A DNA stretch of 64,000 nucleotides from Bacillus sp. FSL H8-0547. GTDB taxonomy: Bacteria > Bacillota > Bacilli > Bacillales > Bacillaceae. The DNA is taken from the NCBI GenBank assembly GCA_038002745.1, contig JBBODD010000001.1, positions 2,170,001 to 2,234,000 on the forward strand. The letters are read 5' to 3'. Below are positions 43,822 through 51,429 of the stretch, piece after piece. The number at the start of each line of letters is the position of its first letter. Position 1 is the first letter of the stretch. Below the pieces are notes generated by a model. It was not told the origin of the DNA. It ran no database searches and was given only the letters and a program-made list of their open reading frames with translations. The position numbers and the translations under genes are program-made.

Positions 43822-45281
43822 ATGAGAATTAATCATAATATTGCGGCTCTTAATACTTACAACAAATTGAGCAGTGCTTCTGGCGCTCAATCTAAATCAA
43901 TGGAGAAATTAGCTTCTGGTCAGCGTATCAACCGTGCAGGTGACGATGCAGCTGGACTTGCGATTTCTGAAAAAATGCGTGGACAAATTCGTGGTTTAGA
44001 CCAAGCTTCTCGTAACTCACAAGATGCTATTTCTATGATTCAAACGGCTGAAGGTGCCTTAAATGAGACTCATGAAATTCTTCAGCGTATGCGTGAACTT
44101 TCAGTACAAGGTGCAAATGACACAAACGTAACTGAAGATAGAACAGCTATCCAAGAAGAACTAAATGCGTTAAAGAGTGAAATCGATCGAATCGGTGATA
44201 CTACTGAATTCAATACTCAAAAACTTCTAAAAGGTAACCTTGGCGGTACAGTAGATCAAGACGCTGCTACTACCACTGTTCTTGCAGTTACTGGTGTAGC
44301 TTCTGCTGAAACTTCTGGTGCTACTGCTGGAACATATGCAATTACAAGCGGTACAGCCGGTGAGTTAACAATGACGTTTGGTACTAAAACTCAAACGATC
44401 ACTAACGCAGATGGTGCACAAGAACTAAATTTCTCTGACTTTGGAATTACAATCAAAACAAACGCTGGTTACACAGCGGATGATGCTATTGGTAACGTAG
44501 TAGTAGAAGCTGGCTCCGCTACTTTCCAAATTGGAGCAAACGAAGATCAAAATATTAGTTTAGCAATTCGTGATATGACTACTGCAGGTGCTGCAATCAA
44601 CCTATCTACAGCTGGAAGAGTAGATGTTACAGATCATGATGCTGCAAAAGCTACTATCACTAACATTGATTCAGCAATTGAAGAAGTTTCAAAAGAGCGT
44701 TCTAAACTCGGTGCATACCAAAACCGTTTAGAACACACAATCAACAACCTGAACACATCTTCTGAAAACTTAACTGCTGCAGAATCACGTGTTCGTGACG
44801 TAGATTATGCTTTAGCTGCCTAAGCAGTGACAAGCACAGTCGTCCTGGCTGGTAACGGCCAGAGATCATAATTGGGTGAATTGCTGGGAACCCCTTAGAG
44901 CTTTTCTTGCCACAACGCAGTCGGAAACGACAAGCGTGAAGGTCTGAAAAAAGAGAAGATTGGGCAATCAGCAGCCAAGCTCCTGTGAGGAAACTCTGGA
45001 GAAGGTTCAACGACTAGGATAGACCATCTAAGGCGCAAGCTATGGTGATGAAATCCGTAGGTGAATCAATGTGGTTCAGCATTGAGGATCCGAAGTGCCC
45101 AACCCCTACTGCTAAATCAGAGGGTGAAGATATAGTCTGGTCATTTATGAAAGTAAATGTTCGCGCGATGGCGAAAGAAATGATGAACCAAACAAAGAAT
45201 TCTATTCTTTCTCAAGCTGCTCAAGCTATGCTTGCTCAAGCCAACCAACAGCCTCAAGGTGTTCTTCAATTACTTCGTTAA
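43822..45281 (+). CDS. hag: Flagellin, split by a group I intron (exons 43822-44805 and 45168-45281)
   Basis: Main filament protein. Exon 1 (328 codons) has MRINHNIAALNTYNKLSSAS, the conserved D0/D1 blocks and a variable centre (about residues 135-260) larger than in B. subtilis Hag, then ENLTAAESRVRDVD. Unspliced, the frame runs five codons into the intron and stops at TAA (44821). Exon 2 (37 codons) begins MAKEMMNQTKN and ends GVLQLLR, the exact continuation of the flagellin C-terminus. Joining GAT (44803-44805) to ATG (45168) restores a 365-residue flagellin with RVRDVD-MAKEM. Without splicing the protein would lack its D0 C-terminal helix and could not polymerise. The start at 43822 has AAGGAGGA; the upstream in-frame ATG at 43783 is not used. 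Confidence 0.93.
44806..45167 (+). ncRNA. Group I self-splicing intron in hag
   Basis: About 362 nt. The four core elements are in order: P (TGAATTGCTGGGAA, 44877-44890), Q (AATCAGCAGCCAAGC, 44966-44980), R (GGTTCAACGACTA, 45004-45016) and S (GAAGATATAGTC, 45126-45137). P7 pairs GACTA (45012-45016) with TAGTC (45133-45137). A P2-like hairpin CTGGC/GCCAG lies at 44844-44863, a P7.1/P7.2-like ACCAT/ATGGT hairpin after R, and a P9-like CATTTA/TAAATG hairpin at 45143-45160. The 5' exon ends in T and the intron in G, as the U-G rule requires. The exact ends are set by the flagellin alignment; I could not find a convincing P1. It carries no gene of its own. The P7.1/P7.2 hairpin suggests subgroup IA. 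Confidence 0.92.
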
Positions 45282-45288
45282 TTGGATT

Positions 45289-45317
45289 AAAGACTCTAGC
45301 GCAGCTAGAGTCTTTTT
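45289..45317 (+). terminator. Terminator of hag
   Basis: GACTCTAGC-gca-GCTAGAGTC with five T after it. The stop codon of the convergent endonuclease gene (45305-45307) lies inside the right arm, so the two genes share this hairpin. Confidence 0.92.
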
Positions 45318-46207
45318 CTATTAACATGTGCATTCAGAGTAAGCATTGTACTTACCGCTTCGCTCATATTCATACCTGTTTCTCTTTTAATCAAATCAAG
45401 GAACTCCTGATGCTTCCTTGTTAAAACAATTTGATAGGATTTTCGTTTCTTCATTTCATTAGTGTTAGAAAGTGAAAAATATGATTCATACAGTGCTAGT
45501 GGGTTAAGATTCATGAATTTATTAAGAACGTCTCTAATTTCTTGCGTAGGCTTTTTAATTAGTATTTGAATAGGAATTTGAATCGAAGTTCTCTTGTAGT
45601 CAGGGAAAGCTATTTCTAATTGTGGAGGAGACAGCATTTTTCGTTTCATAGAATGATGAATGTACGGGTATACAATTCTCAGGAACAGCAGAATTTGTTT
45701 TTGATCGTAGATGACCAGACGATTTTGCCCATCTAGTTTAAAGTGAAGCTTAAATTGAGTGTAAAGTAACACTTGTAAATATATGTTTTCTTTTTGAGTA
45801 AACGAATCTGTGGATAGGATAATTTTTTTAGGGGTGTTGTTTTGTATTTTTAAATGTCCGTCATCCTGATACCACCAAGCTAAGGTTAGAGGATTAATAA
45901 CCTGTTCAAGAAGGTGGAATGGGATACTCTTTGTTCTTTCTTCATACCAAAGTGGAAGTAAGCTATCAAAGAGAGGCGATAATTTGGATTGAACATAGAA
46001 TTGTTCGGTATACCCAGCCTCTATTCTATTGTCAGAGATCCTCCTGTATTTAGGTTTACTGAGCGGGATGTGTGCTTTAAGTGTTTCGTAGCAGTGAAAA
46101 CACCAGCCAGAATCTGCAGAAGAATGTGAAAAACGAAATCTTGGTCTTTTTCCTTTTTCAATAGATAAGTTTCCGTCTCCTAACAGTTTACCTGTCAGCA
46201 TTTGCAT
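45305..46207 (-). CDS. LAGLIDADG homing endonuclease with RHH-like tail
   Basis: Predicted site-specific DNA endonuclease of at least 300 residues. Two LAGLIDADG helices are visible, LTGKLLGDGNL near the N-terminus and LTLAWWYQDDGHL at about 108-120, so one chain can form a full active site. The last 50 residues (SYQIVLTRKHQEFLDLIKRE, then MNMSEAVSTMLTL) have a strand-helix-helix pattern like a ribbon-helix-helix DNA-binding domain. It lies outside the hag intron, convergent to hag, and is much richer in A and T than its neighbours. The ATG at 46207 has no ribosome site; AAGGAGGT stands 7 nt before an in-frame ATT at 46240, which would add 11 residues that fit the first LAGLIDADG helix. It probably cleaves intron-free hag alleles. 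Confidence 0.88.
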   Translation of the reverse strand: MQMLTGKLLGDGNLSIEKGKRPRFRFSHSSADSGWCFHCYETLKAHIPLSKPKYRRISDNRIEAGYTEQFYVQSKLSPLFDSLLPLWYEERTKSIPFHLLEQVINPLTLAWWYQDDGHLKIQNNTPKKIILSTDSFTQKENIYLQVLLYTQFKLHFKLDGQNRLVIYDQKQILLFLRIVYPYIHHSMKRKMLSPPQLEIAFPDYKRTSIQIPIQILIKKPTQEIRDVLNKFMNLNPLALYESYFSLSNTNEMKKRKSYQIVLTRKHQEFLDLIKRETGMNMSEAVSTMLTLNAHVNRKRL

Positions 46208-46244
46208 GACTTCTATTGGCGTAGTCTCAAAAGTATTAATCTAA

Positions 46245-46252
46245 ATACCTCC
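46245..46252 (-). promoter_or_regulatory. Consensus ribosome site before an AUU codon
   Basis: AAGGAGGT on the minus strand lies about 7 nt upstream of ATT (46240-46238) in the endonuclease frame. An in-frame TAG directly precedes the ATT, so no earlier start is possible. The ATG at 46207 is about 40 nt away from this site. Confidence 0.6.
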
Positions 46253-46261
46253 TTAAAAAAG

Positions 46262-46275
46262 GGAACGTTTGTTCT
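46262..46275 (-). promoter_or_regulatory. Putative LexA (SOS) box upstream of the endonuclease gene
   Basis: The minus strand reads AGAACAAACGTTCC, 13 of 14 positions of the Bacillus LexA/DinR consensus CGAACRNRYGTTYC, with the full GAAC-N4-GTTC core. It lies between a TATAAT at 46296-46291 and the ribosome site, where a repressor would act. Confidence 0.65.
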
Positions 46276-46362
46276 TTTTTATTTTACTAAATTATATTTA
46301 TTTCTGTAAAGAATAATAATCTTCCTTTACACATTTAAGCCCAATTTAAACTCCCCAAACCT

Positions 46363-46388
46363 TCAAATCTCCTCAATCTCTCCGATAT
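46363..46388 (+). promoter_or_regulatory. Sigma-D promoter of flaG-fliD-fliS-fliT
   Basis: TCAA (46363-46366), a 14-nt spacer and TCCGATAT (46381-46388). The -10 matches the sigma-D consensus at seven of eight positions, and the spacing equals that of hag. Confidence 0.72.
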
Positions 46389-46423
46389 AACCAATAGAAC
46401 ATATACCCAAGGAGCGACCCATC

Positions 46424-46756
46424 ATGATGATTGAGAAAATGTCATCCCAGCCTGGTCCGCGCATCTCAGAGATTGACACGAAGCCCGTAACCATACAAGA
46501 AGGAAGTAAAGAAGAATATATTCCTGCTTTTCCGAAAGAAGAGATTGAGAAAGCGGTGAAGAGCATCAATGAGTTTCTGCAGCCGGCGAACACGTCGATT
46601 CAGTTTCAGCTGCATGAGAAGCTGAATGAGTATTATGTGACGGTGGTAGACAGTCAGACGAAGGAAATTGTCCGGGAGATTCCGTCGAAGAAGATGCTGG
46701 ATTTGTACGCAGCATTAACGGAGTTCCTGGGATTTGTAGTAGATAAAAAAATCTAG
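46424..46756 (+). CDS. flaG: FlaG family flagellar protein
   Basis: 110 residues with the FlaG core (LQPANTSIQFQLHEKLNEYY, VDSQTKEIVREIPSKKMLD). FlaG (YvyC) lies before fliD in most motile bacteria and affects filament length in some; the mechanism is not known. AAGGAG precedes the start; a second ATG three bases on is equally possible. It heads a four- to five-gene sigma-D operon. Confidence 0.9.
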   Translation: MMIEKMSSQPGPRISEIDTKPVTIQEGSKEEYIPAFPKEEIEKAVKSINEFLQPANTSIQFQLHEKLNEYYVTVVDSQTKEIVREIPSKKMLDLYAALTEFLGFVVDKKI

Positions 46757-46770
46757 AGAGGTGAAGGTAC

Positions 46771-48549
46771 ATGGTCAGAATCGGCGGTTTGGCGAGCGGA
46801 ATGGACATTGATTCGCTCGTGGCAGATTTAATGAAGGCGGAGAGAATGCCGCTTGATAAGCTGAAGCAGAACAAGCAGGTGCTTGAGTGGCAGCGCGACG
46901 GCTACCGCGAGATGAACAGCCTGCTGTTTTCATTCAGGAATGCTGCGTTTGATATGAAGCTGACGAGCAATTACCGGGAACGGACGACGAACAGCTCCAA
47001 TGCTGATAGAGTGACGGCCACTGCAACGAGCGCGGCGAGCCAGGCGTCCTACAGCATCTCGAAAGTGGATCAGCTTGCAACGGCAGCGACAAAGGTAAAT
47101 GCCGGAGCGATCTCTGCATCCGGCCAAAAGGTCGACACGTCCAAAGCTCTCCAGGATATAAAAGATTCGTTTGCCAACACGAACTTCAACTGGCAGACAG
47201 GAACCGTTAAAAATCAGACAGTCACCGCCGCGGATGACGGGACGTCATTTAAGTTGACACTCGAAACCGGGCAAGTGCTGAAAAATGTTGATAAAGACGC
47301 GATTATGAAAGTAGACGGCAAATCCTTCAAGCTTGTGACTGGTACTCCTCAAGCAGGAGAAGCTGCAATTGATACAGACGGCAACCTGACATTCGGTGAA
47401 ACAATCAAAAAAGGAAGCGTCATCAAGGCGGATTACGTGATTGAGAGTACGGATCAGTACTTCTCTTTTGACATGCAGACGCACACTTCAACAGGTCTCA
47501 AAAAAGAGAATTTCCTGATTCAGGGCACAGAATCATTAAATAATGTTTTTACGAAGATCAATTCATCATCGCTTGGCGTGACGGCGCTTTATGATTCATT
47601 TTCAGATAAGATTACGCTGACGAGAAAAGAAACAGGGGATTTTAACAAGGGCGGCAATGAAATTATTACATCTTCGGGCTTCCTGAATAACGTCCTGAGA
47701 TTCGGCTCAGGTACAGAAACAGGCGGGCAAAACGCGAAGTTCACGATCAACGGACTTGAAACAGAGCGGACATCCAACACGTTTGAAATGAGCGGAGTTA
47801 CGTTTACGCTGAAAAATACGTTCACAACAGCAGAACCGCCGGTCGCCATAAATGTTACAAACGATACAAATGCCGTTTTTGATAACATAAAGAAATTCGT
47901 CACCCTTTACAACGAAACCATTGCAAAAATCCAGACGAAAACAGATGAAACCCGCTACCGCGACTATCAGCCGCTATCTGACGAAGAACGCGAAGCTCTA
48001 TCAGACAAGCAGCAGGAGCAGTGGGATGAAAAGGCGAAAAGCGGGATGCTCAGAAAAGATTCGATCCTGACCGGTGCACTCAGCCAGATGCGCACAGATT
48101 TCTATTCAACGCTGTCTTCAGCATCAGGGACATCTTTTACCCATCTTTCCAATATCGGAATCACGACATCTACGAACTACCGCGAGGGCGGAAAGCTGAT
48201 CATTGATGAGGCCAAGCTGAAAAAAGCAATTGAAGAAAATCCGGACGGTGTAGAAAAGCTGTTTACAAGCAATGGCCCGACAAGCGGGGAAAAAGGGATC
48301 ATTTCTAACCTGTACGACAATTTAAAAACAACGATGGACAAGCTGAATGCCAAAGCCGGCACGTCCAGTTCCACAAGCCAGCAGTTTACGATTGGAAGAA
48401 ACCTCTCATCCATAGATAACCAGATCACGCGTTTTGAAGACAGGCTGACGCAAGTAGAGGATCGTTACTGGTCACAGTTTACGGCGATGGAAAAAGCAAT
48501 TCAACGATCCAATGAACAAATGAGTTATTTAATGCAGCAATTCGGCTAA
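46771..48549 (+). CDS. fliD: Filament cap protein FliD
   Basis: 592 residues. Cap of the filament that helps flagellin monomers fold at the tip. N-terminal RIGGLASGMDIDSLVADLMKAE and the C-terminal FliD_C domain ending in ERLTQVEDRYWSQF-like (here EDRLTQVEDRYWSQFTAMEK) and AIQRSNEQMSYLMQQFG are diagnostic. It is followed by its export partner genes fliS and fliT. Confidence 0.95.
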   Translation: MVRIGGLASGMDIDSLVADLMKAERMPLDKLKQNKQVLEWQRDGYREMNSLLFSFRNAAFDMKLTSNYRERTTNSSNADRVTATATSAASQASYSISKVDQLATAATKVNAGAISASGQKVDTSKALQDIKDSFANTNFNWQTGTVKNQTVTAADDGTSFKLTLETGQVLKNVDKDAIMKVDGKSFKLVTGTPQAGEAAIDTDGNLTFGETIKKGSVIKADYVIESTDQYFSFDMQTHTSTGLKKENFLIQGTESLNNVFTKINSSSLGVTALYDSFSDKITLTRKETGDFNKGGNEIITSSGFLNNVLRFGSGTETGGQNAKFTINGLETERTSNTFEMSGVTFTLKNTFTTAEPPVAINVTNDTNAVFDNIKKFVTLYNETIAKIQTKTDETRYRDYQPLSDEEREALSDKQQEQWDEKAKSGMLRKDSILTGALSQMRTDFYSTLSSASGTSFTHLSNIGITTSTNYREGGKLIIDEAKLKKAIEENPDGVEKLFTSNGPTSGEKGIISNLYDNLKTTMDKLNAKAGTSSSTSQQFTIGRNLSSIDNQITRFEDRLTQVEDRYWSQFTAMEKAIQRSNEQMSYLMQQFG

Positions 48550-48565
48550 AAAAGGAGTTAACACG

Positions 48566-48967
48566 ATGGCATTGACAAATCCCTATCAGGCATACCAGCA
48601 GAATTCTGTCAGCACGGCGTCTCCAGGCGAGCTGACACTAATGCTCTATAACGGCTGCCTTAAATTTATTAAGCAGGCACGGACAGCGATGGAACAGAAA
48701 CAGGTTCAGGAAAAAAACATCAATCTTCAAAAGGCGCAGCGCATTATTCAGGAGCTTATGATCACATTAAACCCTGAAGCTGAGGTTTCCGGATCGATGA
48801 TGCAGATGTATGAATATATCAACCGCCGGCTCGTAGAAGCGAATATCTCAAATGATCCGGAGATTCTTTCTGAAGCAGAGGGATATGTAACTGAATTCCG
48901 CGATGCGTGGAAACAGGTCATTCAATCTGCCCGCAGGCAGCAGTTCGGACAGGGCGGCCCGATCTGA
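48566..48967 (+). CDS. fliS: Flagellin export chaperone FliS
   Basis: 133 residues, helical, with YQAYQQNSVSTASPGELTLM and LYNGCLKFIKQA. FliS binds the C-terminal D0 region of flagellin, precisely the part encoded by hag exon 2, and keeps it from polymerising in the cytosol. Its TGA overlaps the fliT ATG. Confidence 0.96.
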   Translation: MALTNPYQAYQQNSVSTASPGELTLMLYNGCLKFIKQARTAMEQKQVQEKNINLQKAQRIIQELMITLNPEAEVSGSMMQMYEYINRRLVEANISNDPEILSEAEGYVTEFRDAWKQVIQSARRQQFGQGGPI

Positions 48968-49317
48968 TGAGCGCTGTTGAAAAACTGCATCAGCTTACTC
49001 ATCAGCTGCTGAGTGAAGTGAACGGCTCGCAGCAAAAGGATATGAGGGACAGCTATATCCTGAACATCCAGCAGTGGATCGAACAGCGGGAAGTGCTGAT
49101 CTCAAACCTGAAGCCGCCATACACCCCTCAGGAAAAACAGCTGGGAAAAGAAATCACAGAATGGAACGCGGTTATTCATGAAAAGCTGAAAGCCGTGCAG
49201 CACGAGATCAAAGAAGATATGACAAAATTAAAGCTGCAAAAAGCCTCCGGCCAGAAATATGCAAACCCCTACCAGAGCACAGCCATTGACGGAATGTATT
49301 ATGATAAGCGCAAGTGA
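48967..49317 (+). CDS. fliT: Flagellar chaperone FliT
   Basis: 116 residues, helical, ending in KYANPYQSTAIDGMYYDKRK, an end typical of Bacillus FliT. FliT escorts the cap protein FliD. The start at 48967 is coupled to fliS through TGATG. The 3' end overlaps the next small gene by 17 bases. Confidence 0.88.
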   Translation: MSAVEKLHQLTHQLLSEVNGSQQKDMRDSYILNIQQWIEQREVLISNLKPPYTPQEKQLGKEITEWNAVIHEKLKAVQHEIKEDMTKLKLQKASGQKYANPYQSTAIDGMYYDKRK

Positions 49318-49690
49318 CGCCATAACTCAAAGCGATTACGAGCTTTTCCTTTCCTATAACGAGCTGCTGAATACTATCGAAGAATGTTTTTATTATCTGA
49401 TCAAAAGCTTTGAAGGCATGGAATATACAAATCGCGAGCAAATCATGGACGATCTAATCGATGCTTTTATCCAGGTGGATGCCGTTCACAGCTCGATGAT
49501 GCATGCGGCCCGCGACAATTCAGTTCTCCAGAAAAGCATTCTTCTCTTTGATGATATGCTGGAAGAATTAAGGCCGGCGCCAGAAGGCGGTTCCCATCTT
49601 TTCCATGCCTATTTAAAAAGATTATCCCATCTCTATACAGCCTGGAAGAGAGACATTCAGATGTGCCTGCTTCCCTATCTGCTTCACTAA
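49301..49690 (+). CDS. Hypothetical protein coupled to fliT
   Basis: 129 residues, acidic and probably all-helical (YELFLSYNELLNTIEECFYY; LFHAYLKRLSHLYTAW). No known domain recognised. The ATG lies inside the last codons of fliT in another frame, so translation is likely coupled. Size, helical pattern and place suggest a second small flagellar chaperone, but this is a guess from context. A terminator follows its stop at once. Confidence 0.7.
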   Translation: MISASDAITQSDYELFLSYNELLNTIEECFYYLIKSFEGMEYTNREQIMDDLIDAFIQVDAVHSSMMHAARDNSVLQKSILLFDDMLEELRPAPEGGSHLFHAYLKRLSHLYTAWKRDIQMCLLPYLLH

Positions 49691-49717
49691 TCCCGCCAGA
49701 ATAAGGACGGGATTTTT
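49689..49717 (+). terminator. Terminator of the flaG-fliT operon
   Basis: AATCCCG and CGGGATT pair around a CC/GG-containing loop (49689-49713), followed by TTTTG. Confidence 0.85.
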
Positions 49718-49739
49718 GTTTTATTAGGATTCGATGTAA

Positions 49740-49856
49740 TGGCACATGCATAAGTGACTGGAGCGAAAGGGAACGGGTACGATTTGAAATTCATTTTCAG
49801 CATAAAAACAGTCTGCCATTAAAAAGAGAGGAGAATGAGTTCACTTCCTCTTTATC
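49740..49856. repeat. Truncated copy of the repeat at 62240
   Basis: AAGTGACTGGAGCGAAAGGG and the next 80 or so bases, including CTGCCATTAAAAAGA and GGAGAATGAGTTCACTTC, match 62349-62450 closely. The left half of that element is missing here. The stretch 49857-50100 holds no gene that I can support. Confidence 0.8.
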
Positions 49857-50101
49857 TCTAACAAAGCTGAAAATAGCTTCTTTTATTAAAGATGTTTTAA
49901 AAAAGTGTCCGGGAGGAGCCTTAATAGTTTCGTTCATTTCAAGAAATACCCGGCGTCTTTTCGGAAAGTAACAATATCTTCTATAGAGACAGTCCTTTTT
50001 TCATAGAATAAATCAAACGCCCCCCGCATACTCTATTCACATCCTTTCCTCCTGAACCGCAAACTTCAACAAATTTCACAATGATTTAACATTATTTTTA
50101 C

Positions 50102-50137
50102 GTTTCAGCAGGAATTCTAAAGGGAAAGGAAGAATTA
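50102..50137 (+). promoter_or_regulatory. Overlapping sigma-B and sigma-H promoters of hpf
   Basis: Sigma-B type: GTTTCA (50102-50107), 14 nt, GGGAAA (50122-50127). Sigma-H type: GCAGGAATT (50108-50116), 12 nt, GAAGAATTA (50129-50137). B. subtilis yvyD (hpf) is also driven by both factors, in stress and at the entry to stationary phase. Confidence 0.68.
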
Positions 50138-50171
50138 AGTTTACATATCCTTAACAAAGGAGGAGTTCATT

Positions 50172-50744
50172 TTGAATTATAACGTCAGAGGCGAAAACAT
50201 TGAGGTAACTCCAGCATTAAGAGAGTATGTCGAGAAGAAAATCGGCAAACTGGAACGCTATTTTGAGGATTCAGTTGAAGCAAACGTAAACGTAAATTTG
50301 AAATTCTACAGCGATCAGGAATCAAAAATTGAAGTAACCATTCCCATGACCAATCTAGTATTGCGTGCTGAGGAATATAACGAGGATATGTACGCTGCCA
50401 TCGATCTTGTGACAAACAAGCTCGAGCGTCAGATCCGTAAACATAAAACAAAAGTAAACCGCAAGCTGCGCGAGCAGGGATCACCTAAATTCATGTTTGC
50501 AGCAGGCACGGAAGAAGCTGAAGGGGCACAGACCCAGACAGCTGTTCAGGAAGAAGAAGACCAAATCCAGGTTGTCCGCACAAAGCGCTTTAACTTAAAG
50601 CCGATGGACAGCGAGGAAGCGATTCTTCAAATGAATATGCTCGGTCATAATTTCTTCGTCTTTACAAATGCTGAAACCAACACAACAAACGTTGTGTACC
50701 AGCGCAAAGACGGTAAGTACGCGATTATTGAACCGACTGAATAA
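50172..50744 (+). CDS. hpf: Long ribosome hibernation promoting factor
   Basis: 190 residues. The N-terminal S30AE domain (NVRGENIEVTPALREYVEKK) binds the decoding centre, and the C-terminal domain (KRFNLKPMDSEEAILQMNML) dimerises ribosomes into 100S particles. Start TTG with AAAGGAGGAG upstream. B. subtilis calls this yvyD; it sits between the flagellar genes and secA there too. Its promoters fit a stationary-phase role. Confidence 0.95.
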   Translation: MNYNVRGENIEVTPALREYVEKKIGKLERYFEDSVEANVNVNLKFYSDQESKIEVTIPMTNLVLRAEEYNEDMYAAIDLVTNKLERQIRKHKTKVNRKLREQGSPKFMFAAGTEEAEGAQTQTAVQEEEDQIQVVRTKRFNLKPMDSEEAILQMNMLGHNFFVFTNAETNTTNVVYQRKDGKYAIIEPTE

Positions 50745-50755
50745 TGACAACATAA

Positions 50756-50787
50756 AGCAGTCTCTCATTACAGAGGCTGCTTTTCAT
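50756..50787 (+). terminator. Terminator after hpf
   Basis: AAGCAGTCTCT (50756-50766) and AGAGGCTGCTT form the stem, followed by TTTC. Confidence 0.82.
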
Positions 50788-50871
50788 TTGTTTTTATTTA
50801 CATATTTTTACTTTTATGAGACATATTCAATGATTCTAAAGTCATATGCTCTAGAGAAGGAGGAGATGAGC

Positions 50872-51174
50872 ATGCAGGACTTTTTAAAATTCAATAAAAT
50901 GATTACCCCCACTATTATTACCGTTATCTTTTATGTGGGATCGGCCCTCAGCATCATCGCAGGATTTATCTCGATTGCAACAGGAGCGAGCGCTGATTTC
51001 GGGGGTGGAGCTCAAGTGTTTGCCGGGCTTCTGACACTGCTGTTTGGTCCCTTTGTCATCAGGATCTACTGTGAGCTGTTAATTGTCATGTTCAAAATGC
51101 ATGAAAATCTACAAGTGATAACCAGGAATGTTACTGCAGAACAGAAAAGCAGTTCCTCCGCTGATCTTCTATAA
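50872..51174 (+). CDS. DUF4282 membrane protein
   Basis: 100 residues. LKFNKMITPTIITVIFYVGS begins the first of two membrane helices; a Gly-rich loop (FGGGAQVFAG) and LTLLFGPFVIRIYCELLIVM make the second, followed by a short polar tail. This is the DUF4282 pattern, of unknown function. AAGGAGGAG lies 6-7 nt before ATG 50872; ATG 50866 is too close to it. The open frame upstream overlaps the end of hpf and is not supported. Confidence 0.82.
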   Translation: MQDFLKFNKMITPTIITVIFYVGSALSIIAGFISIATGASADFGGGAQVFAGLLTLLFGPFVIRIYCELLIVMFKMHENLQVITRNVTAEQKSSSSADLL

Positions 51175-51191
51175 AGGTATACATAGAAGGG

Positions 51192-51216
51192 AATTCCGGC
51201 CATGCCGGATTTTTTT
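51192..51216 (+). terminator. Terminator after the DUF4282 gene
   Basis: AATTCCGGC-cat-GCCGGATT followed by a T run. Confidence 0.88.
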
Positions 51217-51318
51217 GTTTTTTTAAAAAATATACATAAGCTTCTTCAGCAAACCTGAAGAGAACGTTTTAAAAAAGTTGATGGAGAACGGTTTTTCGCT
51301 TTGAAACAGGATAAACTG

Positions 51319-51345
51319 TTGATATTATTTAATATATGGTAAAAT
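51319..51345 (+). promoter_or_regulatory. Promoter of secA
   Basis: TTGATA (51319-51324) and TAAAAT (51340-51345), spaced by 15 bp, with a TGG extension before the -10 that should offset the short spacer. The leader is about 75 nt. Confidence 0.6.
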
Positions 51346-51429
51346 AGAAGGTAGTTTTGCAGGACGGATGATTATCCTGCCTATGAATAGCTTCACGTAT
51401 GGCACTTCACTAACAGAGGAGCGTTTAGA

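Noticed and set aside
44803-45281. hag read as a pseudogene truncated by a stop at 44821, with a separate small gene at 45042-45281
   Set aside because: The group I core elements and the exact restoration of the flagellin C-terminus show an intron. The frame at 45042-45167 is intron sequence.
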